From the NCBI GenBank assembly GCA_008921705.1, contig VFFE01007571.1:353432-417431 (forward strand): DNA of 64,000 bases, written 5' to 3'. Numbering within the stretch: the first letter of the stretch is position 1; every line of letters starts with the position of its first letter. Origin of the DNA: Burhinus oedicnemus. Taxonomy: Eukaryota > Chordata > Aves > Charadriiformes > Burhinidae. Below the pieces are notes generated by a model that searched no databases, was not told the DNA's origin, and was given only the letters and a program-made list of their open reading frames with translations. Positions 1-11,569 of this stretch are shown piece after piece. The translations under genes and the position numbers were made by a program.

Positions 1-366
1 CCGGCTGTGGGCAGCTCTGGCACCGCACCCTGCACTGCTCCACACCGGGAGGGTCCTGACCTTAGCGGCTTTTCCTGGTGCCGGTTCACATTTCGGATGA
101 CAAGTCCCGGAGCAGAATCTGCTCCTGGCATTGCTCTAGTCACATGGCTGGGGTGACGCCAGCGGTAGAATCGGGCTGGGAATGTCTGCTGTTTCTTCAA
201 TAAAAGGGAAGTTGAAAAAAACCCCCAGCCTGGCATGGCAAAGTGGAGCCGTGCCCCCCTGGCAATGCCAGCTGCGTGCTGCCTGGCACAGGCCAGCCAG
301 CGCGGTGGACAGATGGTTGCTGCCCATGCTAGCGCGTGGCTATTTCGAGGAGGGACTCATGTTTTT

Positions 367-430
367 CCTCCATCCACTTCTGCATTTCAAATATCAATCC
401 TCCCTCCACTTCTGCATATTCAGTTATCAA
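367..430. repeat. diverged 32-bp tandem duplication
   Basis: Two adjacent 32-base units (367-398 and 399-430) both begin CCTCC.TCCACTTCTGCAT and both end near TATCAA. They differ by a few substitutions and a one-base shift in the second half. This is a simple local duplication with no sign of a coding role. Confidence 0.75.
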
Positions 431-1032
431 ACAGCCTGCTAGGAAGCTTTGGACCAAACCAGAGACATCTCTCTCTCCAAAGGCCAGGGGTACCTTATGG
501 CATGCTTCCAGTCCTGGAGACCAAACAACTTGCTCAGGACCACGCTGGGGCATGGGTGGCAGGGCAGGGACTGCGTATCTGGAGGAGCAGCGCCCAGCTC
601 TGCTGTCAAAGGCTTACGACCGCATGCCTCCTTTGCTTACCCCACTGAAAACACAGCGGTGAAGCCCGTGGCTCCCCGGGCTGGGCTCTCCTGAAGCCAT
701 CAGCGTGGACCTGCCTTCTGCAGGACATGACCATGGGGGCCCAGGGTCCAGGCCCGGGCCCGCAGCGAGCCGTGGCACGGCCAAGGTTTAGGAAGGTGTA
801 TGGGAGGGAGGAGGAGAGACCTGCATGTCTTTTGCTCCTCCCCTCCTCGGGGGCACCCATGCCAGGACACTTAATGACTTTCCCAGCCACCCAGAAATGC
901 TTCCTAGCATCCATCAGCAAGAGATGGGACCCTGGCACCCACGTTGCAGAGCGAGAGCTGCCTGCAGCGCTGGGCAGCTGCAGAGGAACGCAGAAAGCCC
1001 AGGGATATTTCCCTCCCCTCCCTGCTTTTCCC

Positions 1033-1080
1033 GCACACACGCACATGTGCTTACACACACACATGCGTACACACACACAG
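1033..1080. repeat. imperfect CA microsatellite
   Basis: Interrupted CA dinucleotide tract with GCACATGTGC and ATGCGT interruptions. Alternating purine-pyrimidine sequence of this kind can adopt Z-DNA and is often polymorphic. The interruptions suggest an old, decaying microsatellite. Confidence 0.85.
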
Positions 1081-2556
1081 AAGCACATGGACGCTCTGCG
1101 GGGCAGGAGCAGTGGCCTCAGAGGAGCGTGGCAGCGGGAGAGAGCACAGCAGGCAGCAGGCAGGCAGGGATGCTGCCGGGCAGCGCTGCGGTGAAATGGG
1201 ATTAGCTTGGGGGAGGGAGAGGAATAAATGATCCTTGTGGCGAGCTTCAGGGCTTTCCCTGACACGCGCTGGTAAGAAACTAATAAAAATAGGGCCTGAG
1301 TGTAGCAGGAACAGACTTGCTACCTGCTTTCTAGAGCGCCGCAGCCCAGGCAGGGCAAGGGCTATGGGAGGCTGGCTGCTTTCTTCCCTGTGCATCGTTC
1401 GCAGGCCCTCTGATATCTCTGTGTGGGACACTTGGGCAGAAGAGCAGGGCTGCTCCGGTGTGCCTGGATGGGGACAAGGATGGGGACAGGGGCTGCACCT
1501 CCTGTCCCCCTGCCCAGAGCCCTGGCACCGGAGTGTTGGCAGCTATGCTGGAGCTCAGTGGGGAACTGAAACAGCTGCCCCTCACCTCCCTCTCCTCTGC
1601 CCTGCAGTGGAAGCCTCTCTTTTGCCCAGCTCTCAGGCTGTTCAAATGCTTCATGGGAACCTCTGGGGAGGGTTTGGGGGCTCTTTCCTGGGACCCCATC
1701 TCATGGTGTGCAAAGCTGGCACTTGCAAAGCACGAGTGAAAGCCCAGAGCGAGGGATGAAGACCTGCTCAGTGATGCTGTGAGGGGTCAGGACCCTTGAA
1801 TGGCAGCATCCCTGGCAGTATTTAGGTGCCGTACGGGGTGTGAAGCGTGGTGGCAGAAGAGCAGGAGGCCAAATCGCATTCCTCCACGAGTCCTGGGAAC
1901 GTAAAGCCTGGGCCTGACCCGAGGGCTGCCTGCCTCATGCATCACTTGGATGACAGCAGAGTTATTTTTTTCCTGACAGGAACCAGAAACCAGGTCACTC
2001 CGCATGTAAATCTGTAACAAATCTGCCTGGGATTAGGCAGGCCACTGAGAGGTGGCAACAGACGGTATTCATCAGATGTGCCCGTAGCGAACGGCTCCGC
2101 ACCACACACAGGGAAGGGAGCAGAGGCACATTTTTTCATGAGCAGGGGGGTTGCTACGCCAGAAGCTGCCGTCCCGGGTTAGAGGATTTGGGCCATGACA
2201 GCCTTCAGCAGAAACAAACGCCTCATTCCAGGGAGGCAATTCCTTGTGAGCAGTTAAAAAATAATAACACGATAGTCATAAGCAGCTCGATCAATCCCCC
2301 CACGAGCCGAGGGACCCTGGGCTTTTCCCAGAGCAAACTGGGACCAGCTCTTCTCCAATAAATACAAATAATACCAGTAACAAACCTCAGATCTCAGGCC
2401 AAACTTCGGCAAATGACACCCTTGCAGCATACGGGATGCATATGGGCTGTACGTGCATGGCTTTAACTTGCCTGTGCAGTGGACACCATCCCGGGCTGGG
2501 GGCGAGAGAGGAGAGCAGCAGGGCGGCTGCAGCAGGCAGGGGCTTGTGAGCTGCTT

Positions 2557-2576
2557 CCCACCCCCCCACCCCCCCC
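2557..2576. repeat. C-rich homopolymeric tract
   Basis: Runs of C interrupted by single A bases. Similar tracts lie at 5971-5986 and 17126-17134. They are G-rich on the minus strand. No further function is visible. Confidence 0.8.
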
Positions 2577-2689
2577 TTCCTTCTTGAGGAGGTGAGCACA
2601 GGCGTATGGGATGATTAGAAACCAAATCGCATCCCTCCAGCGGCGTGCCTCTCTGCTCCAAACTAATCAGCTGAGCCTTCAAGGGTTAA

Positions 2690-3420
2690 AGAATAGCAGC
2701 GCTTGTCTCCATGGGCATCGCAGGACGTATTTAAACACCTCGACCCCTTTGGCTCAGTTGCCGAGGGAAGATTTCAGCTGAAAATGCCAGGGCTCTGGGA
2801 ACTATTAAACCCCGCAAACCCTAGATTGCTTTTATGCCTGCCCCAGGCTGCAACCTCGGATCTTTTCTTTTCCCCTCTGCAAACTGCTGGGTAATGATCC
2901 CTTTCGGGTGCCAGCTCACCTCCCCTTCTCCCAGCTGGCAGCCCAGCTCCGCCACGATGCCCTTTTGTTCCGCCGGTGCTGAGATCTGCAAACTCATTGC
3001 TAATTACTGCATCTGGGGCTTCCAGCTCCAGCGACAATGCCAGGACCTGCGGCGGGCTCCTGACGGGCCAAAGTTCATCCCCCCGCTTATTTCCTTACCA
3101 AAGACCATTATCTCTCATTTACATCTAAACTAGTTTTTTATACCAGTTTAAATGCTGCCCCTCCCCCTGTAATCTCAATGCAAATGAATTAAAAGTTCAT
3201 TCTTCGGATGCTCAAATCCTGCGCACTTTCTTTTTCACTTCTTATTTAAATCACACAGTGTTTTGAACTAAACCTTTTATTTCCTCCCAATTATTATTTC
3301 TGGTGTGTTTTCCAGAGCCTTACAACACGGCATCTGATTATACACAAAGCTTCGGAATAAAGCCCTGTTTTTTCCCTTCATTAAGGACACAAAAGATTCC
3401 TGTGTGAGCCAAGCAGCACG
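2690..3420. other. candidate conserved non-coding (regulatory) block
   Basis: A GC-moderate stretch passes into AT-rich sequence from about 3090, without repeats or long frames. It carries an exact octamer ATGCAAAT at 3178-3185, followed directly by GAATTAAAAG, with further TTATTT and TAATTA-like words around it. This texture is typical of vertebrate non-coding regulatory elements, but conservation cannot be tested here. The call is inference from composition and motif content only. Confidence 0.3.
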
Positions 3421-3853
3421 TTGGACATTAATACAGCTTTACACCCCAAATCACATCCCAGCTCTCTGCAGAGCAGATTGGGGAGTGGATCCGTGCCTTT
3501 CCTTGCTGCCAGCACCCTTCGCAGGCTGCAGCCAGCTCCTTCCCTCCCTGGAATTAGCATCCGATTAAGCGGTGCCAGCGTGTTCACCCGCACACTCCCG
3601 GCCGCTGGCTCTGCCCGCATCACAACGGGTGTGTTTCCTGGCTAATCCTGCCTGCTTGGGTCCCCTCTGCTTGCCTCCAAGTTAGGGATTCGGGGAGCTT
3701 GGTGGGCCCACCCAGGATTTTGCCATTGTTGACCTTATCCCATGGAAGGGCGTTATGGGGAGTTGCATGTAAAGCTCTGGGAAAGCTCCGTAATCTGTAA
3801 GCCCCACAGCCCGCCCTGAAGCCTAAAATTTGTGAATTTGAGAATATTTCAGG

Positions 3854-3930
3854 CTAAGTGATAAGACCAAGGACACAAAGGCAGTCAGTGGCAGAGCTGC
3901 TTTTAACCCACATAGACAGTTGCCCTGTCC
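3854..3930 (+). mobile_element. MIR/CORE-SINE-like fragment, core region
   Basis: The sequence follows the conserved core of the MIR (CORE-SINE) family: an AAGGACACAAAG word at the place of the usual AAGGTCACACAG, then AGTGGCAGAGCTG, then TTTTAACCCA where the family has the CGAACCCAGG segment. Many substitutions show great age. MIR-type SINEs are tRNA-derived, LINE-mobilised and long extinct in birds. Family assignment is from memory of the consensus, not from a search. Confidence 0.65.
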
Positions 3931-4085
3931 CTCCGGGATCTGAGATCGTGTCGTCTGGAAACTGCCTGAATGAGAGCAGAAACACAGGAAACCACCCCGT
4001 CCACAGCACATTTCCCTTATTTAATGTCATCACGCTGAAAGGAATAATGTATGTATGCTGTGTTTACCAAACAAAGAGGGGAGAG

Positions 4086-4099
4086 CTTTTGATCAAAAG
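4086..4099. other. perfect 14-bp palindrome CTTTTGATCAAAAG
   Basis: CTTTTGATCAAAAG equals its own reverse complement. It shares the TTTGATCAAA centre with the palindrome at 61268-61281. A dimeric protein site or chance are both possible; the two half-sites loosely resemble TCF/LEF words but do not match exactly. Confidence 0.6.
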
Positions 4100-4429
4100 G
4101 ATGCATTACTGAGCTGATTAGCTGCACAAGAAGTGTCTCTAAGCAAATGGTTTTTATCCTGTTCAATATTCCAGCATTTTAAAAATAAACTACTAATTTC
4201 TATCTAGTATTAAAAATACTTGTGATGCAAAGAAGTGGTTAGGCAGTCACCTGGAGCCGACAAGAAACATTTGGAATCGTGGGGATTCAGGACGGGTTTC
4301 AAAAGCAGCGCATGGGCTGTGAGAAGCAATTTGCCAAATGGACACAGGATGGGAGTTCAATCACTGGTTTCCCCAAAGAAAGACTGCTTTTAATACAGAA
4401 AGGTTTTGCCTAACAGGCTTTGCATGGGT

Positions 4430-4600
4430 CTGGAAGGTAAGGATACTAGACTTGCAGCTCTGATATCATACCATGCTTCTCCTTTGGGACCTTGGGCAAT
4501 TCAGGTTATCCCTGTCTCTCTTAAAATCCCTATCTGTAGAACAGAGATATTGCTGCCTGCAGTAAATGTCTGCAAAGTGCCTGAATGTGAGGGTTATTAC
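4430..4600 (+). mobile_element. MIR/CORE-SINE-like fragment, core and tail
   Basis: Recognised by GGGACCTTGGGCAATTCA, matching the GTGACCTTGGGCAAGT landmark of the MIR core. Pyrimidine-rich sequence follows, then ATCTGTAGAACAGAGATA in the place of the ATCTGTAAAATGGGGATA tail landmark, and then TGCAAAGTGCCTG. Order and spacing agree with a single old insertion in the plus orientation. It lies about 500 bp from another MIR-like core in the same orientation. No target-site duplication can be recognised at this age. Confidence 0.7.
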
Positions 4601-5759
4601 TGTTAAATATCTGTGCAGCTTTCACCTCTGCTGCACTGAGAAGCAAGTCAGTGCAAACGATTCCTGCAACACGCTGTCACGCAGAGTGGGAATCTCACAA
4701 AGCAGGAGTGAACACGGACTGAGAAACAGGAGGAAAGCCGGAGCTGCTCCATACTGGCATTTTTTTTCCTCAAATATTCAAAAGCTGATGTAACGAGCTG
4801 CTCTGGCCACTGTAGGCTTGCCTTCCTTTTAGAAACAGCTGAGCCAGGCCACGTGGTGCCTTGAGAGCCAAACCGTCTTTCCGACCTGCTGTGGAGCAAC
4901 GCGAATGTCCCAAATGCCAGGCTGGCCGCTTTTACTTCTATCACATCGAAAAAAACCTAACATCTGAATCCCGTCGATCCAGGTCATACCGACCTTTGGA
5001 GAACATGTACAACCAGGGAGGTCATGAAACACCATAAAAGCCACGAACAAAACCACTAATTGGCTTCTTTTCAGCCGTATCCCTCTGCCACCAGTCTTGC
5101 CCTTCTCAAACCGCCCCGTGCTGCCTTCAGACGGCCGAGACACAGCCTATTTTTGCAGAGCCAGGACAGTTAACGATACTTTGTGTTACTAATTCTGTAA
5201 TTCATATTGTTTGTGCTGGCAGGGAATTCACCACGACGTTTTATCTCAGCCAGTCTCCTCTAGCTGTTTAAAATATTTGGAATTATTATTTCTGGCTCGC
5301 AGGTCCACCCTAGGTCATAGCAGGATTATTCCTGGGTCACACACAAGCACATAGCCGCCATCCCCATTGCTGGTGGTCTGGAATGGATAGGACATATAGG
5401 ATATATAGGACATGCCAGGGGTGGGGTGGTGTGGGGGAGTGCAAACTTTTTGGTTGGCTGGGGACAGAGAAAATGAAAGCAAATGGCCCTTAAGGTGTTG
5501 TCCTGGCCGTTCCTGGTGCCACTAAAAGAGGTTGCCCCTGGGCTGGGGGACCGGGAAGGGGAAGGCCCATGGGGAAGCCAGTGGATGGGCAGGGGGGAGC
5601 AAGCAAAGCGGCAGAGCAATGCTGGGGTTGCTGGTTTGGGGTCTGGGTGTCCTCTGTGGAGGACAGCTGGGGGGTTTGAGCTGCTCCTGGGGCTGGAGGG
5701 CACTTTGGGGATGGGAGTGGTGCCTGTGTGTGTTTGGGGGGTCCGGGGGGACCGTCCTC

Positions 5760-6080
5760 CGCTCGGCTGCGTGGGCTGCGGCGGCTCTGCTGGCACGCTG
5801 CGGCCCTAAATCAGCTGCGTATATTCATAACTGCTGTGCACGCCGGCCCCCGGAGCTGGCAGGCATATCACAAAGGGCACATTTTTAACACTTCTTTTAA
5901 TCTCACAATCCTGCACATTTAAGCCTGAACTTGCATTTGAACCTCTGCAAATGCCTTTTGCAGCGCCATTCCCCCCCACCCCCCCCAGCCTGCTCCAGAA
6001 AGAAACTAATTAAAGCTGCCCGACAGGCTGCTAAATATTAAGAGCCCAATAACGGTGCAGAGACAGGGACATCATCATCT
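5760..6080. other. non-coding block, AT-rich with CpG-bearing start
   Basis: No gene. After a short CpG-rich start the sequence becomes AT-rich (TTAATCTCACAATC, AACTAATTAAAG, CTAAATATTAAG) around a C-tract at 5971-5986. It adjoins the CpG-rich patch that follows and could be part of one regulatory unit, which is inference. Confidence 0.3.
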
Positions 6081-6119
6081 GAATGACAAAATCCGGTAGC
6101 CAGTGGTTACTGGTAGAGG

Positions 6120-6540
6120 GACGGGCAGGCTTCCTCCTGCCTTGCGCGGCGGCAAACATCCCTGCCGGCTGCTGGGGCCAGGGACACTGCCCTGGGAACA
6201 CCCTCCCTCTCGCTAAAACATCGTCCGGGGAGATCGCTCCAGCCCTTTCCCCTCCTTATCCCACGGGATTCACGGCCCGGGTGAGGCCGGGTGTGCTGCC
6301 GATTCCCGTCACGTAAAGCCGGCGGGGAGGGCTGGCCGGTGTGGCGGCGGCAGGCGTGGGCTGCCGGGTCCTGACCTTCATTTCTTGCCCTTCCTCCAAA
6401 TATTCTGCAATTACAGAATTGAAGGGCAGGAGGAGAAAAGCAAACCCGGCGCGGCTGCCGGCACGCTGCGGTTGTTTGCCCTTGGCCGTGGCGTGTGGCG
6501 TAGTGGCTGTAGCATGGGCTGCTCGTAAAGAAGCAGAGGG
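6120..6540. promoter_or_regulatory. CpG-rich patch, possible small CpG island
   Basis: A by-eye count gives about 32 CpG dinucleotides in 420 bases, far above the surrounding DNA, with high GC over most of its length. Unmethylated CpG-rich DNA of this kind often marks a promoter or enhancer. No TATA box, exon or strand can be assigned, so it may instead be a GC-rich drift patch. Confidence 0.35.
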
Positions 6541-8569
6541 GTGACGGGCAGAGCCTGTATTTTGGGGTTGCTCATGTCGTGGAAAGCCCAACAGACCCTC
6601 CAGGACGACTGGCCACAGGCACAAGTTCCAGCTAGTGTTAAAAAAAAAAAACCACAGGCAAAAGGGATTTGAAATTCAGCTAAATCACACTTCCCTCTGA
6701 AAATTTCATTCCTGCAATTGTTCCCAGTAACACGTACGATTACTCTAGCTGAAAGAAATGATAAAAAGCATTTTGTTTTCTCAGCTCGTTTACTTTCTAC
6801 ATCTGGCAGCGTTTTGTGCGCAGGCAGTTCTCGCCGTTTTCCTGAGGTAGAGCGCTTGGAAATGGAAGCTGAGGAGTAACAGCGCAAGATGTTTTTTTTA
6901 AACTGTTTTGCAAACGCTTCTGCTTCTAACGACCAATAGACACGCTAAAGCCCTTGGCAAAAACGATATGACAATAAATAACATAGCAGTTTGTAGTGTT
7001 ATTATAATGGTGAGAAAAACCTCCACGCTCCTTATTTAATATCCAGATACTGCCTTGCAGTACAGTAGAGTACGATGTGCTGGCAGTAACTTTCCTAAAG
7101 CAAAACTGCCTTGTGACCTGTTACTGTCCCCAGATATGCTGTCACAAAGGGGGTAGAACGGAGATGCGTTTCCCTTGGACACTTCCATGGGGCTTGCCAC
7201 CTGCCCTATAGACCAGTCCAGCTCCTCCAAGCTTGATGCCCTCCAGGGAAAGGGACATTAAAATGAGCTGGGAAGCAGTGCACTCTTCTGATTTGAGCAG
7301 ATGCTGGGGAGACCCTCTGTGATTTAGGGTCCCCATGGCGTGGCCTTTAGTGGGCAGGGTGCTCTGAAAGGACCTGAGACCCAGCGCGAAGCATGCTTGC
7401 ACATGAGATGTGCCAGGCTGTGTACTGCCAATTATTCACAGCATGGAGGCTGCCGTGCGAGGACACCATGGCTAAGGGGTGATGTGTGGGTTCAGCGCCA
7501 TGGTTCCCACCTGGGAATGTTTGCAGGGCTTTAGCTTGGCTTGCTGGTGTCCCAAACAGCAGCGGAAGAGGCAGGATGAGGATGAGCAGGGCAAAGCTGT
7601 GCAGTTGGGGGGTGCTTCAAAGGCAGAGGGACACAGCCCTCTCACAGTCCTGTCCTCCTCCTCCCCTCCTTGGCATGTCTGCCGCAGACAACAGAGGCTC
7701 AAAGGGCACTTCAGTTTGAAACAGCCATAGGCGTTTCTGTGTAATGAAGTCAACTGTCAGGGGGAATTATTTTTCATGCTGATGTAACAGGTCATAAAAA
7801 AACCTGTCGGGGAAAATTCAGATAAAGTTTATCTGCCCTTTAACGTGCAGGTGTGAAAGATCACAGCTCCAGTCCAAACACGAGGTCCTCTTACATGATG
7901 CACTCTCCCTCTTGAACATATGTGTAACCAGAGTCCCACCCCTTGGCCGCGTCATCCCTTTCTCCGGTGAAGACGAGGTGCTGATGGAAGCAAGGACAAA
8001 ACCGCTGAACCACCATTTCCCATGTGCACTCTCCGCATACCCCACACATCTCCATTAGTGTCCCACACCAGCTGCCCTGAGGGCTCAGCGCACACATATT
8101 GGTTTAACCCACCCAGGCTAAGTGACCACGGTGCTCCCCGCACATTCTCCCGGGATCGCTTACAAACACCTTTTCACTGGACCAGTGAGACCCCATCCCA
8201 CTGGATGAGAAGGTGGGGGAGAGGACGGATCCTAGCCGCGGGGCCCTTGCTCTCCATTCACCCCTGGGTCGCTGGGGTTCAGCAGCCCAGCGTGGTCCCC
8301 AGTGCCTGCAGGTCATGTATCATTCAGAGCACGAGGACAAAGCCCAGCGTGCTGGCTACGGCTTGCTTAGAAATTTTTGAATAAAATGGCTTTTCCATGA
8401 GACAACGCAAGCTCATCAGAGCTGATTTGTTCCCCAGGAGCACAGCAGCTGCTATAAACTTTCACGGAGAAAAGGATGGAATTTCTCCTTAAAGCCAGAG
8501 TTTGGAGGAGGATATAATATCAGGCCTGCCTGGCCAGTAGCCAAATGATTAGGACAAGGAAAGACTGAG
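6541..8569. other. non-coding stretch, no gene seen
   Basis: AT-richer from 6640 to 7030, including an A11 run near 6640-6651, then ordinary mixed composition. No exon, repeat family or regulatory signal that I can support. Confidence 0.5.
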
Positions 8570-8640
8570 TACAAATATTTTAGCTGTGCAGAGCTTGCAC
8601 TTGAACCTGGGTCTCCAACCCACTCCAAGTGGGTGCCTTG
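8570..8640 (+). mobile_element. MIR-like SINE core fragment
   Basis: The stretch GTGCAGAGCTTGCACTTGAA followed by CCTGGGTCTCC matches the MIR core landmark (GGCAGAGC...GAACCCAGGTCTCC) with several changes. Only about 70 bases are recognisable. It is probably a decayed relic in plus orientation; chance similarity is not excluded. Confidence 0.5.
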
Positions 8641-8894
8641 GGCCAGCTCAGCATTGCAAAGCCGTCCTGAAGCATCTAATTCTCCAAGAATCTGGATGTG
8701 GGATGCGGAAGGCAGAAGAAAGCAAGAAACAGTGCAAAAACAAAAGCAAAAAAAACCCCACAACAGAGAGAAACTGGAAGCTGTCATCAGGCAGGGAAAA
8801 TTTCCAGCTATAAGCCTACCCTCAGGTATCCACAGTCTGAGCTGCTCGGCTAACCCCTCAGGGGCACCTCCAAAGTTTCCTTTTCTCTTCCTCC

Positions 8895-8919
8895 TTTGAA
8901 TACATACATTGTATTCAAA
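8895..8919. repeat. perfect 9-bp inverted repeat (hairpin)
   Basis: TTTGAATAC and GTATTCAAA are perfect reverse complements separated by seven bases (ATACATT). The flanking 40 bases are rich in ATACATA-like words, so this may be a by-product of a decayed AT-rich simple repeat. Confidence 0.7.
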
Positions 8920-9162
8920 TGACATATATACATACATAGTAATACATAGAACATATTCCAAGTATTTTACATACAAACTGCATGTAAGCTTTCCATTAAA
9001 CCTTCTGGGCTTTGTGCAGTACCTGTAAGAGAGTCTGCAGAAAAGTGGAGATTTTACAAAGACCTCTTCGTATAAGAGTTTGAGTCATGGAACCAAATTG
9101 TGTTCCACACAGAGGTGCAAAAATAGTACAAAAATTAAGATTTTAATTTTAATGTGATCTTA

Positions 9163-9256
9163 AATGTTGGTCCCAATTAGGCATATGCCCAAGTCCCATT
9201 GGAGTTAAGCACATCATTTCTTTGCTGAACAGGGAAGGCTGCTGAATCAGGACTCC
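9163..9256. repeat. ancient amniote dispersed repeat, copy
   Basis: The word order TTGGTCCCAATTAG, AAGTCCCATTGGAGTTAAGC, ACAT, TTTGCTGAA, GCTGAATCAGGAC recalls a degraded repeat seen across reptile and bird genomes, built around CCATTGACTTCAATGGG with CTTAAGCACATG and TTTGCTGGATC flanks. I do not have a secure family name for it. It is heavily mutated and inactive. Confidence 0.4.
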
Positions 9257-9527
9257 AGACTGTAAAATTGCCTTCAGATTTCTGGGGGAAAAAAATAGTG
9301 TGCTCTGAAAGCAATCACAAAATACATTTGGTATTCAAAGAGTATAAGTGAGTGCAGGGCTTATAATTAAATCCTTATCTACGAAGCTGCTACTGAGTGA
9401 CTGTACATTCTGGGTAATTTTTAATGGCCTGAAACTCAAAAACCAGCATAACCAATTTTTTTCTTTTTTGCAGAAGACACAGCTAGTTAGCTATAATTCT
9501 GCAACAAATCCATTACTGCAAAACAAG

Positions 9528-9585
9528 TCCCTGATCCTGCAAGCATGAATGTGCTTACTTTTAACGATGCAAGCCGTACCAAGGG
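9528..9585. repeat. possible second relic of the same ancient repeat
   Basis: CCTGATCCTGCAAGCATGAA then GTGCTTACTTTTAACGATGC resembles the GATCCTGCAAGCAC...GCTTAACTTTAAGCATG part of the element at 9163-9256. It could be another fragment of the same insertion or an independent copy. Low confidence because only about 55 bases match. Confidence 0.3.
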
Positions 9586-9589
9586 AAGC

Positions 9590-11058
9590 CACGGCAGAAG
9601 CTACCAGCGTTAATACGGAGCAGCATGCAAGAGTGGGGCTCAAATGAAAATAAGGATGGGGTTGAGCCCTGAAAGCGTGCAGTGGAGCTCTAGCCCTCCT
9701 CTTCGGTCCCACGGCTGCTCCTGCCCAGGGCCTGGGAGAAAGCCCATGGCAAGGTGACATGTGTGACACCGGTGGAAACATCAGCTGCCACCAGCCATGG
9801 GAGGGCAAAAACTTCTCTCACCCTCCTTCCCCCTCAACTCCTTAATTATGCCATATTTTCCTCGAAATAGCTTGTCAACACTTTTCACCTGGGTGAAAAA
9901 CTCAGTGATGTAGTAGCAACAGTTTAGTAAATAAAGTCCCACATTAAAGAAAGTGTACACAGGGCAAATTTTCAAATCTGGGTAAATGATTTTTTTTAAA
10001 GCCTGGTAATTTAAAAGACAACTTGTCAGATTCTGCTTGACCTTTTGGGAAAATTCTCCACACTTTGAAGCCAAACAAGTTTTGCATCCAATAATAACGT
10101 GGAGCTAAGGTTCAAAAGGGAAACTGTGGGTTTGCTTGCTGGAGAAAGGCTAGTGTCTTTCCCGAAAGCACAGCGAGACCGAGGGCGAGCTCTTCTCGGG
10201 TGTCATTTTCGTAACACTGTGTTCTTTAAAAAAATAAATCATGCCACAATTACAGGATCAAACATGAGGTCTTGCCTGAAATAAAAAGTCGCATGGCTTT
10301 AACTGCAAATAAGTTTTATAAAAAGCTCTTAAGCAGGTCAAAGCATAGCGGGGACACTCTTTGTGGACCAGTTTCCCCCTCTCTCCTCCTTGGGCAAGGA
10401 GCACAGCTCAGCCACACCGAGGTGGGGTTTTAGAGCCACCAGGAGGGCTGGTCCCAGGGGTGGGGAGGATGCTGCTGTCCCCAGGGATTACAGAGAGCTG
10501 CCAAAATAGCCCTGCTACTTATAGACAGGCTCCTGTGGGTTCCCAGGTCTTGCTACCGCTCCCTCCGTTGCCTTGGCCGCCTGACATGGGGACCGGTGCT
10601 TCTCACCTTCTCCACCCGCCTGCCAACACCACCCCAGCCATGAACGTAGCTGAACCTTCACCCAGGCATTACCGTAGTGCCACCCAAGGCTTGGACATGA
10701 CCAAACGGTGGCATAAGGCCACATGACAGAGAGATGGGGGCAGGTGAGAATTTGTCCCAGGACCCTGAGACTGGTGTCACATCCCCCGGCTTGCTGTGCA
10801 GCCATCAGCTCTCCTGCATACGCCACCGTAGGACTTCGGGGATGCAGTGTCTGAGCTTGTCTTTCATGGTCCTGGGCTTTATTTCCACCACCCCCCTGCC
10901 CCAAATTTTGCCTATCTGTACTTTTTATTGGCTCCAGTGCATTGGTTGCCAGGTAGCTCCCACTTCTACTCCCTTCTGCTCACCCTTAACTTACTGCCGA
11001 TCTCTCCAGTAGTTCCCGCATCCTTTAATTACATTAATATCTGTTGCAGTCAAATGAG
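9590..11058. other. non-coding stretch, no gene seen
   Basis: Ordinary mixed sequence, with AT-rich parts near 9840-10090 and GC-rich parts near 10360-10700. No exon, RNA gene or repeat family recognised. Confidence 0.5.
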
Positions 11059-11082
11059 AAAAAAAAAAAAAAGGCAAAAAAA
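11059..11082. repeat. A-rich simple repeat
   Basis: A run of 14 A (11059-11072), then GGC and seven A. Comparable A runs occur at 13628-13640 and 26960-26975, and a T13 run at 19104-19116. It could be the tail of an old retroposon, but no SINE or LINE body is visible upstream. Confidence 0.8.
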
Positions 11083-11149
11083 TTGCTCCAGGAACAAGCA
11101 AAGGCCAGTCAGCACAGCAGGCCTCCATCTTTTGGCTTTATCTTAATCC

Positions 11150-11300
11150 CCCCTTCCTGCTTTTTCAAGCAGACCCCCTCGAGTCCTTTTTCCTTCTCTT
11201 GAGAAAAGTCCAGGCATCTCTTGAACTCATTTCTGCACTTCGCCTCAACCGTCTCCCCTGTAACTTATTCCATATGTTTGCTTGGCTTTGCCTTCTGCCG
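11150..11300. mobile_element. ancient LINE-type repeat fragment (CR1/L3-like, tentative)
   Basis: The stretch with CTCTTGAACTCATTTCTGCA, then CCTCAACCGTCTCCCCTGTA and ACTTATTCCATATGTTTG, parallels an amniote-wide repeat in which TTGAACCCATTTATACTTTTGGCC is followed by CCACAACATCCCCTGGCAATGAGTTCCA. This appears to be the same family as the fragment at 62834-63108. The name CR1/L3 is from memory and uncertain. Confidence 0.4.
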
Positions 11301-11569
11301 CGGTTCCCTGTTTACCCCCAGCTCCTGAACCCTTAGATCGTATCACTGGGGCTCTTTGTTGACTTAATTGGATCATCAGCCTGGCTGTAAAGCTTCCCCT
11401 GCTCCCCTCTCCTGGGCTGCTACCCGGGCCCCAAGTCCAGTGAAAAATGTATTTCGGCACTGGATGTATAAATACATGATGCAGGTTAAATTGAAAATAT
11501 ATTGCAGCTGATAACCACAGGTGCAGGGGCTGCAATTCATCCGCTGGAAACAAACGCCTCATTCTGGCA

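Larger units (their letters stand above)
1..2690. other. non-coding stretch, no gene seen
   Basis: Mixed-composition DNA with no exon I can support. The open frames on both strands have no recognisable domain and several run through the CA-rich tract. Small local structures are a quasi-palindrome at 109-125 (8-bp arms around one base), a 32-bp tandem duplication at 367-430, the CA-rich tract at 1033-1080 and a 12-bp tandem pair at 1466-1489. A pyrimidine-rich stretch ending in CAG at about 1612 resembles a splice acceptor, but the sequence after it is not recognisably coding. Confidence 0.6.
3420..5760. other. non-coding stretch with two SINE relics
   Basis: No gene seen. It contains the MIR-like pieces at 3854-3930 and 4430-4600 and a 14-bp palindrome at 4086-4099. 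A short direct repeat of ATAGGACAT occurs at 5387-5395 and 5405-5413. The rest is unremarkable; the part from about 5420 to 5750 is G-rich on the plus strand. Confidence 0.55.

Noticed and set aside
606..1265. 219-codon open frame, minus strand
   Set aside because: Its cysteine/valine run is the translation of the CA-rich microsatellite, so it is not a real protein.
4230..4375. tRNA-like words (GTGGTTAGGCAGTCACCTGG and GGGAGTTCAATC)
   Set aside because: Boxes are too far apart and no cloverleaf can be drawn; may be an old tRNA-derived SINE head, but not supportable as a tRNA gene.
9450..9475. T-rich tract ending TTGCAG, resembling a splice acceptor
   Set aside because: No exon-like sequence follows; the next bases appear to belong to an ancient repeat relic.
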